Shown one piece after another: positions 25,983 to 33,504 of a DNA stretch of 41,718 bases (position 1 is its first letter; each line of letters begins with the position of its first letter). The translations under genes and the position numbers were made by a program. Under the pieces are notes generated by a model. It saw only the letters and a list, made by a program, of their open reading frames with translations, did not search any database and was not told the DNA's origin. The DNA comes from Betaproteobacteria bacterium. GTDB lineage: Bacteria > Pseudomonadota > Gammaproteobacteria > Burkholderiales > Rhodocyclaceae. Location: contig SHNC01000114.1 of the NCBI GenBank assembly GCA_004295105.1, forward strand, positions 1-41,718, read 5' to 3'.

Positions 25983-26977
25983 TGATGCACGACCGATTTC
26001 CCGCTAGTGATCTCGTTTATTCCACATGTCTGGGAGCGCAGATTTGCAGGGACAGCCGAGATGCCCTTGCGAGGCTCGCCGACGATTCCGTAGACCTCGT
26101 GCTCACGTCACCGCCCTTCGCGCTCCTGCGTGAAAAGGAATATGGCAATCGGAGCCAGACCGCATACGTCGAATGGCTGCATGAATTCGGCGTGCAGGTG
26201 AAACGTGTCCTGAAACCCACCGGAAGTTTTGTTCTTGACCTGGGAGGGGCCTATGAGCGAGGCAAACCTGTACGCTCGCTCTACCAATGGCGCGTGCTCC
26301 TGGATTTTTGCGACAACATCGGCTTCCGGCTGGCCGAGGAGTTCTATTGGCACAATCCGGCGAAACTGCCTTCTCCGATCGAGTGGGTGAACAAGCGCAA
26401 GATTCGTGTCAAAGATTCAGTGAACACGGTCTGGTGGTTTTCCAAGAGCGATTGGCCGAAAGCCGATGTGCGCAATGTGCTCGTCCCTTATTCAGACCGA
26501 ATGAAGAAACTCATCCAGGACCCGGAACGTTTCTACACACCGAAGGACAGGCCATCGGGCCATGACATCAGCACGGGATTCGCTATCGACAATGGGGGGG
26601 CGATTCCGCCTAATCTGCTTCAAATCCCGAACACCGAAGCCACATCGCCCTACCTGCGCCGCTGCAAGGCACTTGGTCGTGAGGGGCATCCCGCCCGCTT
26701 CCCCGCGGCGCTGCCAGAATTTTTCGTGAAGTACCTGACCGATCCCGACGATCTCGTCGTCGACATCTTCAGTGGCTCGAACACCACCGGCAAAGTCTGT
26801 GAAAATCTTGGCCGCCGCTGGATCGCGATGGAGGAGCGTCGCGACTACGCTGCCTTGTCCCTGATCAGATTTCTTGACGAAGGACTGACCGACGCCGAAG
26901 TCTCGAAACTGGTATTGCAAGCCGGCCACGAAAGCGTCAGCGTGCCGCATGCGGTACGGCAGATGTCCCTCGTCTGA
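25982..26977 (+). CDS. Beta-class DNA methyltransferase (N4-cytosine or N6-adenine)
   Basis: 331 residues; ATG 25982 overlaps the stop of the HEAT gene by one base. Catalytic motif IV comes first (DLVLTSPPFALL, TSPPF at 42-46), and the SAM-binding motif I comes late (VVDIFSGSNTTGKVCENLGR, with FSGS at 263-266), the order that defines beta-class amino-methyltransferases. SPPF is most often seen in N4-cytosine enzymes, but N6-adenine is not excluded. The middle (residues about 110-240) would hold target recognition. There is no ATPase or helicase gene beside it, so it fits a type II-like or orphan arrangement with the HEAT protein as the only partner. Like its partner it is lower in GC than the flanks. 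Confidence 0.85.
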   Translation: MMHDRFPASDLVYSTCLGAQICRDSRDALARLADDSVDLVLTSPPFALLREKEYGNRSQTAYVEWLHEFGVQVKRVLKPTGSFVLDLGGAYERGKPVRSLYQWRVLLDFCDNIGFRLAEEFYWHNPAKLPSPIEWVNKRKIRVKDSVNTVWWFSKSDWPKADVRNVLVPYSDRMKKLIQDPERFYTPKDRPSGHDISTGFAIDNGGAIPPNLLQIPNTEATSPYLRRCKALGREGHPARFPAALPEFFVKYLTDPDDLVVDIFSGSNTTGKVCENLGRRWIAMEERRDYAALSLIRFLDEGLTDAEVSKLVLQAGHESVSVPHAVRQMSLV

Positions 26978-27041
26978 CTCAATCCGACGTCCGACCCCGC
27001 ATAGGCAAGACATCGTCGAGCCGGCAGGACCATATCCAGAG

Positions 27042-28112
27042 ATGCGCATCGAAGACCTCCGCCAACGCCTGCGCGCCCTCGGCGCCAAACCCGGCCATGA
27101 ACAGCACGTGCTGCGCGCCTGGATACAGGCGCGCCCGCTCGACACCCGCCGCGGCCGCGCCGAGGACTTCCTGCCGCTGGCGCTGCGCGAAGGCATGCCC
27201 GGCCTGCTCGCCGAGCTCGACCGCCTGGCGGGGGTACGCTCGGAGCACGCCGGCGAGGACGGCGCCCGCCTGCTGGTGGAGCTGGCTGACGGACAGACGG
27301 TGGAATCGGTGCTGCTGCCGCGCGACGGCGTGTGCGTGTCGACCCAGGTCGGCTGCGCGGTGGGTTGCGTGTTCTGCATGACCGGCCGCGACGGCCTGGT
27401 GCGCCAGCTCGACAGCGCCGAAATCGTCGCCCAGGTCGCGCTGGCGCGCAGCCGGCGGCCGGTCAAGAAGGTCGTCTTCATGGGCATGGGCGAGCCCGCG
27501 CACAACCTCGACAGCGTGCTCGAGGCCATCGACTTCCTCGGCACGCTGGGCGACGTCGGCCACAAGAACCTGGTGTTGTCCACCGTCGGCGACCGCCGCG
27601 TGTTCGAGCGCCTGCCGCAGGAGAAGGTGAAGCCCGCGCTCGCGCTGTCGCTGCATACCACACGCGCCGAGCTGCGCGCGGCGCTGCTGCCGCGGGCGCC
27701 GCAGATCGCGCCCGACGAGCTCGTCGAGCTGGGCGAACGCTATGCGCGCGCGACCACCTATCCGATCCAGTACCAATGGACGCTGCTGGAAGGCATCAAC
27801 GACAGCGACGACGAAGTCGAAGGCATCGCCCGCCTGCTCGCCGGCAAGTACGCGGTGATGAACCTGATCCCCTACAACGCAGTGCCGGAACTCGCCTACC
27901 GCCGCCCGTCCTGGGAGCGTGCCGCCGCGATGGCGCGCGCGCTGCACCAGCGTGGCGTGCTGACCAAGCTGCGCCGTTCCGCCGGGCAGGACGTCGACGG
28001 CGGCTGCGGCCAGTTGCGTGCTCGCGCCGCCGCGGCCGGGCTGGCGCCCCTGCCGCGGCACATCCGGCTGCATAAGCAAAGCGAAGCCGCTGCGCCACCC
28101 TCTTCCACTTGA
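27042..28112 (+). CDS. RlmN/Cfr-family radical SAM RNA methyltransferase, divergent paralogue
   Basis: 356 residues from ATG 27042. The radical SAM cluster is CAVGCVFC (Cx3Cx2C) in VCVSTQVGCAVGCVFCMTG, followed by VVFMGMGEPAHNLDSVLEAI. The methyl-carrying Cys is present in GQDVDGGCGQLRA. RlmN methylates C2 of A2503 in 23S rRNA and of A37 in some tRNAs. This protein departs from housekeeping RlmN in the N-terminal region, where the FRAxQ...W motif is replaced by KPGHEQHVLRAWIQ, and in VLSTVGDRRVFERLPQ where RlmN has STSG. It also lies outside the usual ndk/pilF neighbourhood. I therefore treat it as a second, RlmN-like enzyme of uncertain RNA target. It follows the methyltransferase gene by 64 bases. 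Confidence 0.82.
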   Translation: MRIEDLRQRLRALGAKPGHEQHVLRAWIQARPLDTRRGRAEDFLPLALREGMPGLLAELDRLAGVRSEHAGEDGARLLVELADGQTVESVLLPRDGVCVSTQVGCAVGCVFCMTGRDGLVRQLDSAEIVAQVALARSRRPVKKVVFMGMGEPAHNLDSVLEAIDFLGTLGDVGHKNLVLSTVGDRRVFERLPQEKVKPALALSLHTTRAELRAALLPRAPQIAPDELVELGERYARATTYPIQYQWTLLEGINDSDDEVEGIARLLAGKYAVMNLIPYNAVPELAYRRPSWERAAAMARALHQRGVLTKLRRSAGQDVDGGCGQLRARAAAAGLAPLPRHIRLHKQSEAAAPPSST

Positions 28113-28148
28113 GCGAGAGCTCGGCACGCGCCCAAGGGAGCCGACCGC

Positions 28149-29783
28149 TCAGGTAAAGATCTGGAAATCGGCGTAGCCCAGGTCCGCTGTCGCCCCCTTG
28201 ACGGCGACGATCTGCACCGCGGCGCCGGCACCGTTGCCGTCGGCGTCGTAGTAGAGCCTGCCGCCGGCGGGATTGAAGATCAGGTAGTCATTGGCATCGA
28301 GCGCCGCCGTGCCGCGGACGAAGTTGTCTGCGCCGATGCCCCCGGCCAGGCTGGTGAACACCGTCGCGTCGAACGCGATGATGTCGCTGCCGTCGAAATC
28401 CATGATGGTGTCGAAGCCGCCGCCCACCAGATCGTCGAACACGAAAGTGTCGGCTCCGGCGCCGCCGAACAGCTTGTCGGCGCCGATGCCGCCGCTGAGC
28501 GTGTCGCTGCCGTCACCCGCGATGATATTGTCCTTGCCCGCGCCGCCGTCGATGAAGTCGATCCCCGCGCCCGCCACGATCTTGTCGTTTCCGGCGCCGG
28601 TGAGGATGTAGTCGGCCCCGGAACCGGTCACCACATTGTTGTTGCCGTCGCCGGCGTCGACGTCGTTGTCACCGTCGCCGGCCACGATCTTGTCATTGCC
28701 GCGGCCGGTGAAGATCTCGTCGTCGCCGGCGCCCGCGATCACGTTGTTGTTGCCGTCACCCGCGTCGATCTCGTTGTCGCCATCACCGGCAACGATCTTG
28801 TCGTTTCCGGCGCCGGTGTCGATCGAATCGTCTCCGCCGCCGGCCGTCACCTGGGCGTTGCCTTCCATGTCGACGATGGTGTTGTGGCCCTCGGTATCGA
28901 CGATCTTGTCGTTGCCGGCACCGCCCGAAATGAAATCGTTGCCGGCGCCGCCGAACAGTTGGTCGTTGCCCGCGCCACCGTAGATCTCATCATCGCCGGC
29001 ATTGCCGAAGATCTTGTCGTTGCCGGTCGAGCCATCGAGATAGTCGTTGCCGGACGTGCCATTGATCACATCGTTGCCCGCGTAGAGACCGGCGGACAGG
29101 GCCGCGAAGCCGCCCGATTCCACCGTCGAATAGAGCGAAGCGGCATTGAGCTTGAGGCCGCTCACGCTGCCGGCCGATGCGTAGCTGAGATCGGGGCCGT
29201 CGAGCGTGCTGCTGGTCGCCGTTCCCCACTCGACCCCCTTCACCGTACCGGTAAGGGCGCCGGCACCGGTGATGCCGGCGCTTCCACTCAGCGTGACGTA
29301 CTGCCACTCGTAGATGGGCGTCAGCGGATCGTCGATGCTCCAGGCCAGCGTCATCGTGTTGATCTTGCCGCTCACCGCGCCGGTGGTCAGGTTGAGGCTG
29401 AGGCTGCCGCGCCAGATCTCGGCGACCTGGTCGTTGCCGAAACCGAGTTGCGTTGCGCGGGCAACCGGCACATTGCCGCTGGCCGTCACCGTCAGCTTGC
29501 CGTAGGCCTCGGCCCAGGCCGTCGGCATATGGAGGTCGAGGTGATTGAGGGACACCGCGCGCGCGTTCATCGAGACGATGTCGCCGACCAGGGTCGTGCC
29601 GTCGCTCCAGCTCGCCACCAGTTGATTCCCGATGACGTTCTGGGAGGCCGGCGGGGAGGACAGCGTGTTCGCGGCGTCCGTGACGGCAGCGAACACCGAA
29701 TCCATCTGCGCCGCGAAATCCGCGTAGGCGAAGCCCGGCGCGACCGTTGCACCGGTGTTGCCGACATTGTTGAAGTTGCTCAT
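28149..29783 (-). CDS. RTX-type calcium-binding repeat protein
   Basis: 544 residues, ribosome site GGGAGAG before ATG 29783. Residues 1-240 form a beta-rich N-terminal region with no recognised enzyme motif and no Sec signal. From about 240 to 450 come tandem nonapeptides of the GGxGxDxUx type (YGGAGNDQLFGGAGNDFISG), which bind Ca2+ and fold as parallel beta rolls. The end is FVFDD..., IMDFDGSDIIAFDATVF and a hydrophobic tail, the usual uncleaved C-terminal signal of type I secretion. Export by an ABC/HlyD/TolC system is expected, but no such genes are in the window. It may be a surface-layer or adhesin-like protein. Confidence 0.88.
   Translation of the reverse strand: MSNFNNVGNTGATVAPGFAYADFAAQMDSVFAAVTDAANTLSSPPASQNVIGNQLVASWSDGTTLVGDIVSMNARAVSLNHLDLHMPTAWAEAYGKLTVTASGNVPVARATQLGFGNDQVAEIWRGSLSLNLTTGAVSGKINTMTLAWSIDDPLTPIYEWQYVTLSGSAGITGAGALTGTVKGVEWGTATSSTLDGPDLSYASAGSVSGLKLNAASLYSTVESGGFAALSAGLYAGNDVINGTSGNDYLDGSTGNDKIFGNAGDDEIYGGAGNDQLFGGAGNDFISGGAGNDKIVDTEGHNTIVDMEGNAQVTAGGGDDSIDTGAGNDKIVAGDGDNEIDAGDGNNNVIAGAGDDEIFTGRGNDKIVAGDGDNDVDAGDGNNNVVTGSGADYILTGAGNDKIVAGAGIDFIDGGAGKDNIIAGDGSDTLSGGIGADKLFGGAGADTFVFDDLVGGGFDTIMDFDGSDIIAFDATVFTSLAGGIGADNFVRGTAALDANDYLIFNPAGGRLYYDADGNGAGAAVQIVAVKGATADLGYADFQIFT
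28597..28812. repeat. 108-bp tandem duplication within the RTX gene
   Basis: The DNA from 28597 to 28704 is repeated at 28705-28812 with scattered substitutions. Each unit encodes 36 residues, four nonapeptides, one beginning NDKIVAGDGDNEIDAGDG and the other NDKIVAGDGDNDVDAGDG. A third, more degenerate block begins in register at 28813. The Asp/Asn-rich motif lengthens the beta roll in steps of four nonapeptides, indicating growth by unequal crossing-over. Confidence 0.75.
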
Positions 29784-29803
29784 CTCGCTCTCCCGACTTG
29801 TCC

Positions 29804-29816
29804 GGGCATGCTGCCC
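29804..29816. repeat. Small perfect hairpin in the RTX gene leader
   Basis: GGGCA and TGCCC flank a TGC loop 21-33 bases before the RTX start codon, next to AAAA. In the leader RNA (minus strand) it would form just upstream of the GGGAGAG ribosome site, where it might affect initiation. It is short, so chance cannot be ruled out. Confidence 0.35.
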
Positions 29817-29904
29817 AAAAATTCAATATCCCTAATATATCCGGTCGGGGATCTGCCTTCCACACGCTGCGGCACAGTTCGACAAAGATCTGCTCAATGT
29901 CAAG

Positions 29905-30837
29905 TCAGACACGGTCTTGCGCGACCTCGCCGCCCCCCTCCCAGTACCCCGGCGTGTTGTAGATCGCCTTCAGATACTCGATGAAACGCCGCACCTTGGC
30001 CGGCAGGAAGCGCTGCTGCGGATACACCGCCTGGATGTCGTAGCTCGGCACGGCGAATTCGTCGAGCACGGTGACCAGCTCGCCGCGCTTGAGCTCGGCC
30101 TGGATCTCCCAGGTCGAACGCCAGCCGATGCCCAGGCCCTGCCTGACCCAGCCGTACAGCAGCTCGCCGTCGTTGCAGTCGAGGTCGCCATCGACGCGCA
30201 CCGCGAACAGCCGGCCATCGCGCACGAAGCTCCAGCCGCGCTGCTGGCCGCCCTGCAGGTTGAAGGCGAGGCAGTTGTGGCGCACGAGGTCTTCGGGCAC
30301 GCGCGGCACGCCGTGGCGCTCGAAGTAGTCCGGCGTGCCGCACACCACCCGGCGGTTCGGATACAGCCGCACCGCGACGTAGTTCGGGTCGGTGACCTCG
30401 CCGATGCGGATCGCCATGTCGTAGCCTTCGCGCACCAGGTCGACGACGCTGTCGGTGAAATTGAAGGACATCTTCAGCTCGGGATGCATCGCCTTGAATG
30501 CCGGCGCGTGCGGCGCGATGTGGCGGCGGCCGAATGCGGCCGGCGCCGACACCACCAGATGCCCGCGCACCACGTTGCGGCCGGCGCTCACCGCGCTCTC
30601 CACTGCGTCGAACTCACGCAGCAAGGCCCGGCACTGTTCGAGAAACTGCTCGCCGAGGTCGGTCAGCGTCAGCCCGCGGGTGGAGCGGTGCATCAGCTTG
30701 ACGCCGAGGCGCTGCTCGAGCGCATCGAGCCGACGCCCCATCACGACGGGCGTCACGCCCTCGACCAGCGCGGCGGCGGCAAAGCTGCCCTTCTCGGCGA
30801 CGAGGGTGAAGCTGCGGATTTCGGTGTAGCGGTCCAT
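29905..30837 (-). CDS. LysR family transcriptional regulator
   Basis: 310 residues from ATG 30837 (CGGAG upstream; frame open to 31062). The N-terminal helix-turn-helix is MDRYTEIRSFTLVAEKGSFA, ALVEGVTPVVMGRRLDALEQ, RLGVKLMHRSTRGLTLTDLG. VTPVVMGRRLDALE is an unusual recognition helix compared with the more frequent SxPAVSRxIxxLE. The effector domain follows with LVVSAPAAFGRRHIAPHAPA and GYDMAIRIGEVTDPN. It lies downstream of the ureide/MFS operon on the same strand beyond a strong hairpin, so it is probably transcribed separately. Its target genes are not evident. Confidence 0.9.
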   Translation of the reverse strand: MDRYTEIRSFTLVAEKGSFAAAALVEGVTPVVMGRRLDALEQRLGVKLMHRSTRGLTLTDLGEQFLEQCRALLREFDAVESAVSAGRNVVRGHLVVSAPAAFGRRHIAPHAPAFKAMHPELKMSFNFTDSVVDLVREGYDMAIRIGEVTDPNYVAVRLYPNRRVVCGTPDYFERHGVPRVPEDLVRHNCLAFNLQGGQQRGWSFVRDGRLFAVRVDGDLDCNDGELLYGWVRQGLGIGWRSTWEIQAELKRGELVTVLDEFAVPSYDIQAVYPQQRFLPAKVRRFIEYLKAIYNTPGYWEGGGEVAQDRV

Positions 30838-30988
30838 TCCCTGCTCCGTCTTGATCGCGATGTTAGCCGCGATGGACGTCGCGCGGCGATCACCTGCGTC
30901 GCCGCAGCGAACCCACGGCGGGCGGCCGCGAGGCGTGCGCGACCGGAGCGGATCGTCGCCGTCGCGGCGACGCCGCCGCCAGAACGGC

Positions 30989-31029
30989 GAACCCCGGCGC
31001 CATGCACGATCCGCATGGGGCCGGGGTTC
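30989..31029 (-). terminator. Strong stem-loop after the ureide/MFS operon
   Basis: Arms 30989-31005 and 31013-31029 are 17-base inverted copies with one mismatch, around a 7-base loop; the outer ten pairs are GAACCCCGGC/GCCGGGGTTC. It lies 59 bases beyond the MFS transporter stop and 150 bases before the next start, where an operon terminator belongs. There is no following T run on the minus strand, so it may be a Rho-assisted terminator or an mRNA-stabilising hairpin. Confidence 0.5.
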
Positions 31030-31087
31030 CTCGCCGGTCCGGGCGCCGCATCCGCGGCACACCGGGACCGGTTTCGCGACACGCGCC

Positions 31088-32407
31088 TCAGGCGGACGCG
31101 CGCTTCGGGATGAAGGCGAGGATGATCAGCAGCGTGAGCGCCTCGACCACCGCGACCGCGAGCAGGCCGCTGGTGAAGGAGCCGGTGCTGGTCTTCACCA
31201 CGCCCAGCATCCACGGCGCACCGAAGCCGGCGAGGTTGGCGATCGAGTTGATCAGCGCGATCCCGGCCGCCGCAGCCGTGCCCGACAGGAAGTAGCCGGG
31301 CAGTTGCCAGAACACCGGGATGGCGCTCATCGTGCCGACCACCGCAACGGCGAGGGCGGCCAGGGCGACGGCGGTGTTGGCGCTGACCAGGGCGACCACC
31401 GTCAGGCCGGCCGCGCCGACCAGGGCCGCGACGCCGCAATGCAGCCTGGCCTCCTTCGAACGGTCCGAGTGGCGGCCATTGAGGATCATGCCCGCCGCGC
31501 CCAGCAGGTAGATCGCCGACATGATCCAGCCGATCTGCATGGTGCTGGTGAAGCCGAGCTGCTTCACCAGCGTGGGGCCGAAGAAGGTCAGCGAGGAGTT
31601 GGCTGCGATCACGCAGAAGAAGATCAGCACCATCAGCCAGATCTTCGGATTGCGCAGCGCCGCCAGGAAGCTGTGCTCGCGCTCGCCCAACTGGCCATGG
31701 TCGCGCTCGATGTCGGCCAGCACCAGGCGCTTTTCCTCGTCGCTCAGCCACTTCGCCTGCTGCGGCTTGTTGGTCAGGTAGAACATCGTCACCACGCCGG
31801 CCAGCACCGACGGGATGCCCTCGATCAGGAACAGCCACTGCCAGCCCGACCAGCCGTTCACCCCGTGCATGCCGGTCATGATCGCACCCGCCAGCGGCCC
31901 GCCGATGACGCCGGCGAGCGCCGAGGCCGACATGAACAGGCCGAAGGCCCGTGCGCGGCGCGTGGTCGGATACCAGTAGGTCAGGTACAGGATGATGCCG
32001 GGATAGAAACCAGCCTCGAACACCCCCAGCAGGAAGCGCAGGAAGTAGAACATCGCCGGCGTGGTCACGAACATCTGCGCGATGCACACCAGACCCCAGC
32101 CGATGGTGATGCGCATGATGGTCTTCTTGGCGCCGATCTTCTCCAGCAGCAGGTTGCTGGGCACCTCGAAGAAGAAATAGCCGAGGAAGAAGATGCCGGC
32201 ACCAAGGCCGTACACCGCCTCGCTGAAGGCGAGGTCGTCGAGCATCTGCAGCTTGGCGTAGCCGATATTGACGCGGTCGATCCAGGCCAGGACCCACAGG
32301 GTGGCAAGGAAGGGAATCAGGCGCCAGGTGATCTTCGAATAGGCGCGCTCGAGCATCGACTGCTCGTCGGCGCCGGCCGTCAGCGGCAGCGAGGCAGCGT
32401 GGCTCAT
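31088..32407 (-). CDS. MFS transporter, anion:cation symporter family
   Basis: 439 residues from ATG 32407, preceded by GGAGGG; ATG 32422 is also possible. Twelve transmembrane helices are expected. The loop after helix 1, LATLWVLAWIDRVNIGYAKL, and the helix 4-5 region GVFEAGFYPGIILYLTYWYP are hallmarks of the ACS family (phthalate, 4-hydroxyphenylacetate, tartrate and allantoate permeases). The last gene of the uraD/HIU hydrolase/uraH set, it could import urate, allantoin or a related ureide; that specificity is inferred from the neighbours only. Confidence 0.88.
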   Translation of the reverse strand: MSHAASLPLTAGADEQSMLERAYSKITWRLIPFLATLWVLAWIDRVNIGYAKLQMLDDLAFSEAVYGLGAGIFFLGYFFFEVPSNLLLEKIGAKKTIMRITIGWGLVCIAQMFVTTPAMFYFLRFLLGVFEAGFYPGIILYLTYWYPTTRRARAFGLFMSASALAGVIGGPLAGAIMTGMHGVNGWSGWQWLFLIEGIPSVLAGVVTMFYLTNKPQQAKWLSDEEKRLVLADIERDHGQLGEREHSFLAALRNPKIWLMVLIFFCVIAANSSLTFFGPTLVKQLGFTSTMQIGWIMSAIYLLGAAGMILNGRHSDRSKEARLHCGVAALVGAAGLTVVALVSANTAVALAALAVAVVGTMSAIPVFWQLPGYFLSGTAAAAGIALINSIANLAGFGAPWMLGVVKTSTGSFTSGLLAVAVVEALTLLIILAFIPKRASA

Positions 32408-32475
32408 TGCGGCGCCCTCCACCGGTCGATGCGCATGTTGTCGTGGTTCATCTCGGTCTCCTCTACTTGTTTTGG

Positions 32476-32494
32476 GGAAGGGCGGCGCCCTTCC
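32476..32494. repeat. Perfect 8-bp inverted repeat between uraH and the MFS gene
   Basis: GGAAGGGC and GCCCTTCC flank a GGC loop in the 128-base gap between the two genes. No T run follows on either strand, so it is unlikely to be a standalone terminator. It might moderate expression of the transporter relative to the enzymes. Confidence 0.45.
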
Positions 32495-32535
32495 TGTCGT
32501 TCATGCCCGGTGCGTCGCTGCCCGCTCGAACCGGC

Positions 32536-32889
32536 TCAACTGCCGCGGTAGGTCGCGCAGCTCCAGGGCGTCGCGAGCATGGGCACGTGGTAGTGCTGCT
32601 TGGGGTCGAACACGGCGAAGCGCACCGGCACCTGGCCGATGAAGGGCGGCTCGGGCAGCGTCATGCCCAGCTTGCGGAAGTAGTCGTCGACGTGGAACAG
32701 CAGCTCGTATTCGCCGACGACGGTGTCCTCGGGCTTGAGGATCATCTGGTCGGTGCGCCCATCGGCGTTGGTATGGACGGTCTTGACCAGCTTGTAGCTG
32801 CCATCGACCAGCATCGAGAAGTCGATCCGCATGCCTGCGCCGGGTCGGCCGCTGGTGGTGTCGAGCACGTGGGTGGTAATGCCTGCCAT
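32536..32889 (-). CDS. uraH: 5-Hydroxyisourate hydrolase, cytoplasmic
   Basis: 117 residues, the usual size of this transthyretin-related enzyme. All signature elements are present: the N-terminal THVLDTTSGRPG with the catalytic His, the NADGRTDQ loop with Arg, HYHVPMLATPWS with the second His, and the C-terminal tetrapeptide YRGS. It converts 5-hydroxyisourate, the product of urate oxidation, to OHCU, the substrate of UraD. There is no signal peptide. A Tat-exported paralogue is encoded 78 bases upstream and uraD beyond it. No urate oxidase gene is in the window. Confidence 0.95.
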   Translation of the reverse strand: MAGITTHVLDTTSGRPGAGMRIDFSMLVDGSYKLVKTVHTNADGRTDQMILKPEDTVVGEYELLFHVDDYFRKLGMTLPEPPFIGQVPVRFAVFDPKQHYHVPMLATPWSCATYRGS

Positions 32890-32967
32890 GGTGGTTCTCC
32901 TGGAATTCGATTCGGGATCTGCGGGGCGGGACGAAGCCGCGCTGCCGGGCGCGACGTAAGACCCCCC

Positions 32968-33465
32968 TCAACTGCCGCGGTAGTAGGAGTAGCTCCAGGG
33001 GTTGAACAGCACGGCGAGGTGGTAGCGCTGCGAGGCGTCATGCACGCCGAAGCGCAGCGGCACCTTGGACAGGAAGGTCGGCGTCGGCAGCTTCGTGCCA
33101 AGCGCGGCGAAGTAGTCGTCCACATGCATCACCGCTTCGTAGAGGCCGGGCTTGAGTGCGTCACCCTCGATGACCGCGCCGTCCGAGCGGCCGTTCTTCA
33201 CCGTGTCGAAGGTCTTCACCGGCTGATAGCGTCCGCCCTCCAGGCGGCGCAATTCGACCCGCAGGGTGCCGATCGTGGCACCGTGATGGGTGTCGATGGC
33301 GTGGAAGGTGAGGCGGCCGCCGCCGGCTGTCGGGGCCGGTGCGGCTGCGGGCGCTGCGGCTTGCGGCGCATCGGCCGCGATGGCACGCGCCGGCAGCAGC
33401 GCGGCGGTGCCGAGGGCGAGGCTGCCGGCGAGGAACTGGCGCCGGCCCGGATCCTGTTTGTCCAT
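32968..33465 (-). CDS. Hydroxyisourate hydrolase paralogue with Tat signal peptide
   Basis: 165 residues. The N-terminus is a twin-arginine signal (GRRQFLAGSLALGTAALLPA, then RAIAADA), so export through Tat to the periplasm is expected. After a Pro/Ala/Gly linker the mature domain has LTFHAIDTHHGATIG, VKNGRSDGAVI, RYHLAVLFNPWSYSYYRGS and the full C-terminal YRGS. The catalytic His, Arg, His and the tetrapeptide are thus kept, and activity is likely. Compared with the cytoplasmic copy, it has an insertion in the first strand-loop region (LRVELRRLEGGRYQPVKTFD). Adjacent duplication followed by acquisition of a Tat leader is the simplest origin. Confidence 0.9.
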   Translation of the reverse strand: MDKQDPGRRQFLAGSLALGTAALLPARAIAADAPQAAAPAAAPAPTAGGGRLTFHAIDTHHGATIGTLRVELRRLEGGRYQPVKTFDTVKNGRSDGAVIEGDALKPGLYEAVMHVDDYFAALGTKLPTPTFLSKVPLRFGVHDASQRYHLAVLFNPWSYSYYRGS

Positions 33466-33504
33466 TTCTGTCTCCTTTGGTGTTTGATCGAAGCGGGTTC
33501 GCGC

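Noticed and set aside
26978..27041. A terminator between the DNA methyltransferase and the RlmN-like gene
   Set aside because: No stem-loop with a T run is visible; co-transcription remains possible.
28560..29070. Regularly spaced repeats in the RTX gene looking like a CRISPR array
   Set aside because: The repeats are in frame, encode glycine- and aspartate-rich nonapeptides, and have no unique spacers of constant length.
32476..32494. Inverted repeat as a factor-independent terminator for uraH
   Set aside because: No T run follows on the minus strand, and the MFS gene probably belongs to the same operon, so it is kept as a repeat only.
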